Assembly: GCA_021613535.1 (NCBI GenBank)
Contig: CP075496.1
Span: 14,570,001 to 14,634,000, forward strand
Reading direction: 5' to 3'
Source: Adineta vaga
Taxonomy: Eukaryota > Rotifera
Length of the DNA: 64,000 nt
The notes beneath the pieces are model-generated. The model was not told the origin of the DNA. It made no database searches and saw only the letters and a list, made by a program, of their open reading frames with translations. The translations under genes and the position numbers were made by a program. Of the stretch, positions 54,500 through 64,000 are shown in pieces. Within the stretch, counting starts at the first letter, position 1; each line of letters opens with the position of its first letter.

Positions 54500-54690
54500 A
54501 AGTGAGCTAAAATAAACATCATCATAATCGTAAAAAACTTTTTCTTTGTGGAAGAACATATTATATTTATTTGAAAAAAAAGACAGAACTTAACAGTAAC
54601 AAAGTTTCATAGTGGATCTTTACAGACACCCAAGCAGCCTATGTAAAAGTTGTTTGATAACTTTGAAGATGAAGATATTCAATTTTTCTT
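54500..54690 (+). repeat. Second duplicated block, copy 2
   Basis: Counterpart of 51590-51830; it is broken off at the CCCAGG-type element that begins at 54699. Confidence 0.6.
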
Positions 54691-54698
54691 TTCGACGA

Positions 54699-55016
54699 CC
54701 CAGGTCGATCAATCCGATGATCCGACAATATCCTATCGGATTCCTGGTGACGGAATTACTTCGGATTCTGTCGATTGCGGATCCAACACAGGATCCTATA
54801 GTTTCCAAAAAACGGATTTCGACGGATCCGACAGGTGGCCATAAGACCTTAATAAAACATAGCTAAAAAGAAAGCTCATAAAATATGCAGCTTCCGACGG
54901 AAATTTTACTGACGGAATCCAATGCAGATCCGTCACCAGAAATCCGATAGGATTTTGTAGAAACGTTGGATCCTATAGGGTCCTCTCGGATCCAATATCG
55001 GATTTGTCGACCTGGG
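54699..55016 (-). mobile_element. CCCAGG-type element, family 3, copy 2
   Basis: It starts CCCAGGTCGATCAATCCGAT and ends ATTTGTCGACCTGGG. Read inversely it follows the copy at 28685 almost base for base except in the first 130 bases. The termini are inverted repeats of at least 20 bases. It has no coding capacity. Confidence 0.8.
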
Positions 55017-55242
55017 CAAGGCGTCAAGTGTTCATTTATTTGATGGAATAGAATCATCACGAAATGGTAAGATTACCATTGATTATTCTCTTATCATATG
55101 TACACATAATCAGTGTGCCTATTTTGACTTTAATATTATGAAAATTTATTTTTAATAATGAGAAACGTTGAGCATGTATGCGTACATACAAAGATATTGA
55201 CAATACTTCCAATATTGCTTATTTTCTAACACATTCCAACAT

Positions 55243-55441
55243 CCCAGGTCTGAGAAAACGACGTCGTAAACTGCCTTAAACGATGGGAAAACGGCGAAAA
55301 TCGGCACTAATACGCCACCGTAATCCGTTAACCCAGAAATGTATAGAAATACGGTCAAAACCAAGACAGTAAATTACTGTTTTCTAACCGTTTTCGGTCG
55401 TTTAAGACGCCGTTTCCATTCACCGGAATGATCGTCCTGGG
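55243..55441 (+). mobile_element. CCCAGG-type element, family 1, copy 3
   Basis: Complete short form: the left end is CCCAGGTCTGAGAAAACGAC and the right end is AATGATCGTCCTGGG. It shares its whole left half with 9297-9578. AT lies on both sides (55241-55242, 55442-55443), possibly a 2-base target duplication. It sits immediately before a coding exon at 55465. Confidence 0.8.
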
Positions 55442-55464
55442 ATGGTTTAATTCTTGTTTTTTAG

Positions 55465-56084
55465 AAGCAGGTGATATCTTTTGTAATGAACCTGGTTGTC
55501 GATATTACTGTAAGATATCCAAAATTACTTGGATCAATCATTTACATTTATTACACGTGAAAACATTCGATAAAATTATTGATGAAGAAAGTAAAAAGTT
55601 AAATGTTGAATATTCACTTGATGAACAATTGAAAAAGTTATCAGACGACGATAATGAAGGAAGGAACATCTGCTCGAATGGTAAACTCTTTCCGTTCAAA
55701 TGCACATATTGAAATTAGTTATAGAAAAAGAAAAACATTTTAATGTTAGCATGTTTCATTTTTCTTTCATTTTTTCGCTTATTCCAACAAAACAGAGAGA
55801 ATATGCATTGATGACATTTCATCTCGTCCGCTACATTTTTAACCACTTTTATCGGTCATTGTGACTAGTTTGTATAAAAAAAGAAATAAAGACATTTTTG
55901 TAGCCTATATAAAGTAGTATTTGTGACAGTTATTTACTAAATTCTTTATCTTGTATTTTAGGTTGTCGATGAAAAAGAGATTGCAAAACAGTTCTTGCAC
56001 TTATTCAATGCGTACAATAATGGAACGATCAATCAAGAACAATATCTGAATGAAATAAAAAAGTTGTCTAACATAAAGTCATGA
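55465..56084 (+). CDS. Small zinc-finger-like hypothetical protein, partial model
   Basis: Exon 55465-55680 reads AGDIFCNEPGCRYYCK, then ITWINHLHLLHVKTF, giving a C-x4-C ... H-x4-H spacing like a C2H2-type finger. A Lys/Glu-rich helix follows, up to a GTAAAC donor. A later exon (about 55962 or 55978 to 56084) has IAKQFLHLFNAYNNGTINQE and KKLSNIKS, then a stop. The phase fits only if the downstream AG at 55976-55977 is used. The first exon is missing, and the element at 55243 occupies the upstream intron. The last exon vaguely resembles the final blocks at 4235 and 9173. I do not recognise the family. Confidence 0.4.
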
Positions 56085-56810
56085 ATCTTCAATCTTTTAT
56101 TATTATGGTTGATTAACTGATGCTAAAAGTTCTTTTCTTTTGTTTGTTCATTAGATAGTACTATAAGGTCTTTTTCAAAACAAAAATTTCATTTCTTATT
56201 TTCTATATTATTCTTTCTTTTTTTTACTCATCATTGAATTTTCGTGTTCGTACGTACACAGCTGAGCTGATTTGATATGAAATCATTCTATGCTATGTCT
56301 TACACATTTTGAAAGACTGAAGTTAAGAAAATAAAACATCTAATCTATCTTTTAATGCCAATGACACGAAAATCATTAGAGGAAACGAAACAAATAAAGA
56401 TGAGGATGTGTCTTCTCTTCTCTCGTACTCATACATTCACTAACATCCAAGTTATGTATTGATAATGTTTTCAAAACAGTTTGATTCAAATGAATTTATC
56501 AATATACATTCATTGTTTATTGAAAAAATGAAAATTTCTGTGAAATGTTATGAGACAAATTTTTTATTTGAAAACTTTTTTTTTATAAAAAAAAAAGAAT
56601 GGAGAGAAGAGTTAATTTGTTAAATGAGTTGATTGTTTTTTGTTTTTTTTGAGATTAAATTCTCTGAATAGAAATTTCTTATTCCAAAATAAATTTTCCT
56701 AATACTCTTTGTTTTTCTCAAGATGATTTTCTAATCTTGAATAATTAATATTAATTCTATACCGAAGTCATCGTATAATGTTTTGTCTAAAAGAAATTCA
56801 TTTCATTTTG
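56085..56810. other. Intergenic between convergent genes
   Basis: AT-rich, with several poly-A and poly-T runs, presumably 3' flanks of both neighbours. No coding sequence seen. Confidence 0.45.
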
Positions 56811-57954
56811 TTAAATTAAAAGACTTAAGGAAAAAGAAATTTTTACTTTCTTTGTTCCATTTTTATTTTTGTATTTTGTTTCATCTATTGGAATTTGATT
56901 GGAAGTTTTGGATGGAATTTTCTTTTGCTTTGTAAATAATCTAAATAAAATGATGAAAAAAGATATTGATTTTCTTTCTTTTAGTTTTACTTTGGTGGAT
57001 TTGAAGATGAAAATGTTCTTGAGCAATTAAATAAACAACCATAATCAAACTAAAAGAAAAAAGAATTCGAAATGAAATAAAAAAAGAGAAGAAAAACTGA
57101 ACTGGATTAATATTTGATTTAAATTTTCCTGTAACTTGTTCATTTGTTGTTCTTCCTCTTGAAATTAACATTAAATGAAATGTTGTTAAACCACCAATTG
57201 GAATAATTAATAAAAGAATAAATATAATTAATATAATTGATATAATTGATGAAATTTCTGATAAATTTGAATGATTTTTATATAAATAATAAATTGATAA
57301 TGATAAAATTATCAACATATGAATTAATACACTTATTAAAAAACTTATAAAATAACGATAATTACGACGACCTTTATTTACAAATACAATAAGAAATATT
57401 TATGCGAAGAATAAAACTTACCAACACAATTATTTAACCATGGACAATGATGATCAAATGTCTAAACAAAAAGAAATTCATTTTCTAAATTCAAATAATA
57501 AAAATTCAAATGAATTTAATACATCAATACAAAAATCGCAAACAGAACAATGAGAACATCTTGGTGGTCGATAAAATCCACATGTTTGACACCATTTCAT
57601 TCGACATTGTGTTCCATGAATTTCAACTTCAAATAAAAAATAAAAAATAAGAAGAAAGAAAAGTAAAAAGAAACCTGTTTTATGAAATGTTGTTTCTGAA
57701 TCATCATTTTCATCAGGTGGTGCTCGATTATATTTTCCTGGATCAGTAAATGTTGCCAAGAAAAAGTTTTCAATAACAAAGAAAAGAAAAATAGCTTGTA
57801 AAATTGAAAGATATTTCCATAAATGATTTGTTAACCATGGTGAAAGAAAGAAAAAATAAATTGTTGATAAAATAATTAATAAACTCCAAGCAATAAAACA
57901 AGGTATACTACGAGTTAAACGATGAAAACATCCTCGACTTCGATTTGAACACAT
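56811..57954 (-). CDS. DHHC palmitoyltransferase, ZDHHC5/8-like, short
   Basis: A membrane enzyme that S-acylates proteins. Exons 57954-57675, 57626-57523, 57461-57422, 57371-57103, 57049-56991 and 56940-56811 join in phase to 882 nt, or 293 residues. TM helices flank the Cys-rich domain: IAWSLLIILSTIYFFFL and LSILQAIFLFFVIENFFLAT come first. The domain follows, with RMKWCQTCGFYRPPRCSHCS and [20 protein letters not shown], DHHC being the active site. Then come two more helices and RGRTTNEQVTGKF and FDYGCLFNCSRTF, which are characteristic of ZDHHC5/8. Vertebrate ZDHHC5/8 have a several-hundred-residue cytosolic tail with a PDZ ligand; here the protein stops about 45 residues after this motif. 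A further spliced exon downstream cannot be excluded, since GTAAAA follows TKK, but no coding sequence is visible there. Confidence 0.92.
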
Positions 57955-59516
57955 ATTTCTTGTGATTTTCTTTTTCAAAAGATTTTCACGACATTTTTCT
58001 AGACAAATTTTCCTTCCTTCCTCTATAATATATTAGAAATATTTATCTTTCAATAGATGTCACTTTTTTGAATTATTTCCAAAGGAAAATTATATTTATT
58101 TATTAAAAGAATTTGTTTTTTTATTTTCATGAAAATTATTTATTTAATTTAAAGTAAAAAAATATATCAACATTATTTTTCATTTCATTTCATTTGTTAA
58201 TCATAGTGTAAAGTAAGTTGTTTTCTTGTTATTTCTTTTTTTTTTCTCTTTTTCTTGCATTAGATTTTCATTTATTTATATTGAATGAATAAGAAGAAAA
58301 AGTATATTGATAATTGTTATTTGATCTGATTATTTATATAAGATTATTATGAAATATCTAAATAATCATTAACAGATAAAACTAATATTATTCTAAGAAA
58401 TATCCAAAGAACGATTTTCTAAGATTTCTTTTCAATTATCAATTTTTCTCTTCTTATTACATCAATGTCTAGACAAATCAGATCATTTAAACCATTTTAT
58501 TTAATAAAATTAAACAAATTACAAAATCGTTTTTTTTTTCTTCTCTTCTCTTCTCTTCTTGTGAAAATTTCATCATGTAAAATCTGTTTGATCAAATTCA
58601 AAGTCTATGAATAATAAACGAAGAGGGGGAGAGGGCAAATCAATAGGGCACACTCACTATGTGAGCGATGTGCAAATAATAGGCAATGAATAAGAGAGAG
58701 AGAGAGAGAAAGAGAAAGAGAGAAACAACATAGTTAAGTAACATCCATTGATCAATAAGAAGAAGAAGAGAAGAAGTAAAATCTTTCTTTATTAAAATAG
58801 TTCAACAAAGTAAGATAACTTTAAATAATATTTATTTTTCAATTCTATTTCGATAAGATTAACATTGATTATATTCTTCACCTGAATCAATTTTTCGAAC
58901 GAAAGAACATTTACTTTTTATTCTTTTATTTAATGTTAACAAAGATATATATATGTGTGTTTTTTTTCAAACTTCAAATGACATCGAAGATATTTCCTCG
59001 TGATAAAAATCTTGTTTTTTTTCCTCTTCGTCTTTTATTAAAATATCATAAATAAGTGTAAAGATAGTTAAATAGAAGAATGTCTGAATGATAAAATCTG
59101 ATTGGATGTTTGAATCTATATGTATAAAAAGCGAGAGAGAGAGAGAAAGGGTAAAACAACTGATGTTGTTTCAACCACAAAGAAATATTCAACGAGAGAA
59201 AAAGAACGAGAAGGAGAGAGAGAGATATGGTTGCTAACATTTACATTAAATGAAGAAAAAAAAGCCACAGATTGTTTCTCATCGGTCGTTCTCTTTCTTT
59301 TTCTTTTCTCGATGTCTATGCGTTTATTTACCTAGTAGACATTTTTTTTTCTTTTCTCTTCTATTATCGAGGGCGAAGAATAACTTACTAAAGATATATA
59401 GAAAAGAGAAACGACAATCGTCGATACACACGTTGATTTGTCTCATCAGAATCTTTTTTTATTTTATTTTAGAAGAAAGATCTTAAATTCGAAGAAAAAA
59501 CAAAGAAAAAAAATCA
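57955..59516. other. Divergent promoter region (ZDHHC and intermediate filament genes)
   Basis: It contains a GA microsatellite (about 58692-58726), other GA- and T-rich tracts, and an ATTTTAG at 59466-59472 that could be the acceptor of a leader intron for the filament gene. No coding sequence was recognised; open frames at 59046-59486 are low-complexity. Confidence 0.45.
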
Positions 59517-61352
59517 ATGGCAAGTCGAACAATACGTCGTACGGTTGAACATGGTATTCGACAAGTGTCAGATATTGGTGGAGGAAAAGGCGAAGCATTA
59601 GCATTAATGCGTGAACAACGTGATCATGAAAAACAAGAATTAATTCAATTAAATGATCGATTTTCATCTTATCTTGATCGTGTAAAATATTTAGAACAAA
59701 CAAATAAACAATTACAAAATACATTAGATCAATTAAGATCAAAATGGGGTTTAGATTCAGACCGTTTTAAATCTCAATATGAACCACAATTAAATGATTT
59801 AAGAAAAACCATTGATTTAGCAACTGTTGAAAAAGCAAAAGGAGAAATTCGTGCTAAACGAGCTGAATTTGATTTACTTTATTATAAAAAATTAGCTGAT
59901 GATATTTCTCAATGGACAAATCAAGATAAATCGAAAATCAATTCACTTCAATCAACACTTGAAGAAAATCAAAGAGAATTAGAACATCTTCAACGTTTAA
60001 TGGGAGATTCAATGGGTGATATTGAAAAATATCGAAATGAAATGAAACATTTATATGAAGAAATTTCACGTCTTTTACTTGAATTAGATCAAGAAACAAT
60101 GGCACGAATTAAAATTGAAAATGAAAAACAAACACTTGAAGAACAAATTCCTTTTCTTTCAGCAATTCATGAACAAGAAATGAATGAATTAAGAAATCTT
60201 TCTTCACCAAATATTGGAATTGATCCAACAACATTTTATAAAAATGAATTACAAAGAGCTATACGAGAAATACGAAATGATTTTGAAAATCTTTCTCGTT
60301 CACAAAGAACCGAATTAGAAGAATATTATCGAATTAAAACAGATGAAATTGTTCAACAAGCACAAAAACAAAAACAACAACAAAATAATCAATTAATTAA
60401 TCAAGAAAATTCCAATCAAATTAGAATTAATATTACTGAAACTAAAAAAGAAATGTTTGATTTACAACAAGATTATAATAGTTATTTACAAAAAATGTCT
60501 GAATTAGAATCGAAATTGGAATCACTTAAAAGAGGTTTGTTTTTCTTTTTTATAAATCTTCATTTATTTATTTATTTATTCATTCATCTATAGAAAATGG
60601 TGATGTTATTGATGCACGTGAACGAGAAATCTTAGAACTTCGTTCTCATCTAAATGATTTAATGGCTTCATACGATGAAATTGTTTCAAATAAATCTTCA
60701 TTAGAATTTGAAATAAATACATATCGTCGTTTACTTGAATCAGAAGAAGGAAGAATTCGTGAAACAAAACATACAATAAAAACATCAACAAATATTATTT
60801 CATCATCAACTCATGTTCAACAACAACAACAACAACAAATTCGTCATCCATCACCACCACCACCAACACTACAACCACAAATTAATAAAACAATAATAAA
60901 CGAAAAGATTATTAATCAAACAGAAATGCAAGCTAAAACAACTTTTCAAAGATCTGCTAAAGGTTTGTTTTCTTTCTTTCTTTCTTTTTTAATCTATTTT
61001 GATTTATTTTAAAGGACCAATTAATATTGATGAATGTTCACCTGATGGTAAATATATTCAATTAGCAAATACATCAAAAAATAAAGATATTGATTTAACT
61101 GGTTGGCGTCTGTTAAGAAAAGTTGATAATTCACCTGAAATAACTTATTCACTTCCATCAGGTTTAAAATTATCATCAGGAAAATATTTAAAAATTCATG
61201 CACGTGGACATGGAAAAGAAAAATCACCTTACGATCTTGTTTTACCAACACATGATTCATGGGGTGTTGGAGTTAGTGTTGTTACACGTCTTTTAAATGA
61301 ACAAAATGAAGAAAAAGCAACACATATTCAAAAGACTGTTTATGCTTCTTAA
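59517..61352 (+). CDS. Cytoplasmic intermediate filament protein with lamin tail domain
   Basis: It forms coiled-coil dimers that assemble into 10-nm filaments. Exons 59517-60534, 60594-60962 and 61015-61352 join in phase to 1725 nt, or 574 residues. The start ATG is MASRTIRRTVEHGIRQV. The rod begins EKQELIQLNDRFSSYLDRVK, the helix-initiation motif with LNDR, and ends EINTYRRLLESEEGR, the IF consensus end. The long coil 1B (with the 42-residue insert typical of protostome and nuclear types) continues to about residue 380. A Gln/Pro-rich linker precedes the lamin tail domain: LANTSKNKDIDLTGWRLLRK and SWGVGVSVVTRLLNEQNEEK. There is no nuclear localisation signal or CaaX end, so it is cytoplasmic rather than a lamin. 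This is the usual protostome form. Confidence 0.95.
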
Positions 61353-62355
61353 TTATTTCATTTTCTTTTTCAAAAACAAAACAAATTAGAATTAACATTT
61401 AATCTTCTTCTTCTTCTTTCTTCTTTCTTCTTCTTTTTTTGTTTTTGTCATTCAACGTGTGTTTAACTTCTTTATAAAACATTGCTTCAATCGAAAATAA
61501 ATTTCAGTTAGATTAACAATAACATAGAAATATTTAATTGAAATTATTTTTCATTTCATTGAACATTTGTTTTTGCTTATTAAAAACCAAACGTCTTTTT
61601 TAATTATCAAAAATATTTCAATTTCAAAATTTAATCAATTCTTTCTTATTCAATTTCTTTCATTACACATTCATTATGATCATAGTTTATGAAAAAACGT
61701 TCTTTTCATAACTGTGAAGAAATTATAAGTCGCGCTTATTAATTCAAACATGAAGAGAAAAGTCTTTTATTCGTTATTTGTTAAAACAAAAAAGAAGAAG
61801 AAGAAGAAAGAAGGTCATGTATAAAATAGTAACATCTGTGACCCTCTTATCTTTATTGATTTATCCTTGATCAATTCGTTTTCAATGTTATTCTCTTTTA
61901 TACAATAGAGAAATTCATTTAAAAGAAAAAACATATCTTGTCTTTTACGAGATCTTCTTTTCTTGTTGATTTCATAGGAAATCTGTGTAGAAAAGAAGAA
62001 ATCTCGAAAGAATTCGATGAGAAAAAGAAAGAGAGAAAGAGGAAGAGAAAGAAAGGAAACGAACTAAGATTAGTTTTATTTCCAGTCTATTAGGAATCCA
62101 TTGACATAACCAGAAATAAAGACAAAAATAGAAGAAGAAGAAGAAAAAAAAAGCTCGATGATTTTCTTCGAGATAGCTTTTTTTCTTCTTTTCCTTCTTT
62201 TCTTTCCGATAGAACTGAATGTGTCTTGATCCGTCGAAAAGATTTTTTCTTTTATTATTCATATAAAGATATATATTTCTCGACGATGTTATAGAAGAAT
62301 AATATTACTCTTTCGAAATCATCAGTTTTGTCTTTGAAATATTTTGATAAATAGA
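61353..62355. other. Intergenic between filament gene and 7TM receptor
   Basis: Pyrimidine-rich 3' flank of the filament gene, then AT-rich sequence with GA-rich runs at 62010-62060. No gene seen. Confidence 0.45.
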
Positions 62356-63573
62356 ATGAATTTAAGTTTATTAAATGAAAATAATCATTTGAATATATCT
62401 TCAATTGAATTATCAATATTATATGGAATAGCAATTATTGGAATATCAATAAATATTTTAATAATAATATATTTAATTTTAATTGCAATTTATCGAATAA
62501 AATCATCATGTTTTTTATTTCATCATTGTTTAATTTGTTTAACATTATCAATTATATGTTATCCATATCGATTAAGTTATTTAAATTATCATATACGATG
62601 TGATTATTTAGCAAATATTCAAGTAACATGTGTAACAGCTCAATTATTAAATATAGCTGCAATGGTTGCTAGTGAAGCTTATCGATTTGAAGATCTTATT
62701 CATCAAGATTTTTCATCAACTATTTCATGTGGTTGTCTTTCGTTTGGATTACTTATTATTTGGTTTTCATCAGTAATACTTCATTTAGGAATAACAATGA
62801 TTGGAAGTGAATCAAAATCTTATTATATTAATGAACGTTCATGTAATTTTTTAATTCGAGATATACGTGGTTATGTTTTAACATTAATGTGGATTATAAT
62901 TATTATATTTAGTTTAATTATAACATTAAGATATATTCATAAAATGTTAAATGAAGTATCATTAAAACGACGAAATAATCAACCATTATTATCATTAGCT
63001 ATACTTGGACAATGTCATGGAGAAAAAATAGCATCAAAAGATATTCTTATGCAACAAATTGAACAAAGAATTAAATTAAATATTTTATTAATTATTCTTT
63101 TTATTATTTTTTGGTTTCCATTATTTATTTTAACTTTATTTGATATTAAATTTAAATTTAATAAACAAATTCTTAGGTAAAAAAATTTATTTTCTTTTTA
63201 AATATAAATTTGTTTCTTTTTTTTTAAATTAAGATATTTCTTATTATTTGCTTGGTCAAATTCTTCATTATCATCATTAACATATTTATTATTTTTATTT
63301 CCTTGTAATGATATTTGTTTTTTATTTAAAAAGAAAGATCAAACAAGTACCTATGATTCATTGACATCATATTATAATCGAATTGGTGATCGTTTTCATG
63401 ATATTGGAAAATGGGATGATTTAAATAAAGAAAATTCTCTTAAATTAGATCAAATAAATACAAATCAAGAAGATAATTCAATTCTTATTAAAGAAATTCC
63501 ATTTAATACAAAACAACATCATTCATCAACAAATGGATTAATTGTTACAACAAATAAACATGAACAAATTTAG
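62356..63573 (+). CDS. Rhodopsin-like 7TM receptor, orphan
   Basis: Two exons (62356-63176, 63234-63573) join in phase to 1161 nt, or 386 residues. The start is the ATG at 62356; the upstream in-frame codon is TTG. An N-terminal segment with an NIS sequon is followed by seven helices: TM1 LYGIAIIGISINILIIIY, TM2 FHHCLICLTLSIICYP, TM3 from CVTAQLLNIAAM to SEAYRFEDL (in place of DRY), TM4 CGCLSFGLLIIWFSSV, TM5 LTLMWIIIIIFSLIITL, TM6 ILLIILFIIFWFPLFIL (FWFP for the usual CWxP), and TM7 FAWSNSSLSSLTYLLFLFP, split by the intron near its start. The Cys pair before TM3 and in loop 2 (RSCNFLI) is present. The cytosolic tail is about 75 residues. I cannot assign a ligand. Confidence 0.85.
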
Positions 63574-64000
63574 TTTTATTTCTTTTATTAAGAAATCTCT
63601 ATTTGCATTTATTTCAATTCATTTTCTTGTGTCTTTTATTCATTTAAATAAAAATCATTTATCAAATGAATTTCTTATCTTTTTAACAGATATACTTTAA
63701 TACAATGGATATAACAACTTCAACATGGTTATATACAAATACAAATCAAATTCTTATCGAGCATTTTATATTTATTTTCACATAATAAGAGACGACAGAA
63801 ATGTTAACATTTGATTAGCTTGAGAATTTGTGCTATGTCGAAATATGATTGTGTTATAGATTCAGAATTTCATTTTCTATCGAATCAGGCTTCGTAGCCG
63901 TCCTATATTTCCTATATGTAAGTAAAAATGAAGAATTTGTATAGAAATCAACGCAGTTTGATACAGAATTGTTCAAGTTTCTTGCAATCGGGACTAAGTT
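63574..64000. other. 3' flank of the 7TM receptor
   Basis: AT-rich, no feature recognised to the end of the window. Confidence 0.4.

Overview
The window looks like nuclear DNA of a small invertebrate, most likely a bdelloid rotifer. This is inference, not a database result. It is AT-rich with very short GT-AG introns (about 45-70 nt), and it carries animal signalling genes: JNK, HIPK, a MAP4K4/TNIK-type kinase, a PAR-bZIP factor, a ZDHHC5/8-type palmitoyltransferase, a cytoplasmic intermediate filament protein with a lamin tail, and two 7TM receptors. Alongside these are fast-duplicating F-box and LRR genes and, unusually for an animal, plant-style PPR-DYW genes. Many small inverted-repeat elements are scattered between and inside genes. 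Exons were joined by hand with phase checks; where total coding length divides by three and every junction keeps phase, I say so. || Layout: 0-7 kb holds the 5' part of a MAP4K4-type kinase (minus) and a complete JNK gene (minus). 3-12 kb is accessory DNA: inverted-repeat elements, two decayed copies of a small unrecognised gene family, and remnants of a membrane protein and a PAN/apple-like protein. 12.6-14.4 kb is an F-box gene (minus) with a one-base frameshift. 16.3-18 kb is a Cdc37-like gene broken by a 700-bp element. 19.8-23.4 kb is an F-box/LRR gene whose LRR part is 20 exon-intron units of exactly 141 bp. 24-30 kb is repeat-rich and nearly gene-free, with an inverted PPR relic. || 30.7-40 kb holds a small secreted orphan protein, then two tandem PPR genes ending in E and DYW-like cytidine-deaminase domains. 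Their 3' parts are almost identical over 1.6 kb, and the second gene has gained exons by internal duplication and a 457-bp element in an intron. A decayed JNK fragment follows. 41-64 kb is a more ordinary gene region: an intronless 1549-residue LDLa/EGF/7TM receptor, HIPK, PAR-bZIP with two alternative first exons and a duplicated upstream region, more CCCAGG-ended elements, a small two-exon gene, ZDHHC, an intermediate filament gene and a second 7TM receptor. || The strongest candidates for a noteworthy system are the tandem DYW-type PPR genes (possible organellar C-to-U editing factors in an animal) and the exactly periodic LRR exon array (an apparent expansion machine for a receptor-like repeat domain). 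A set of differently built small elements that all end in CCCAGG...CCTGGG is a third.
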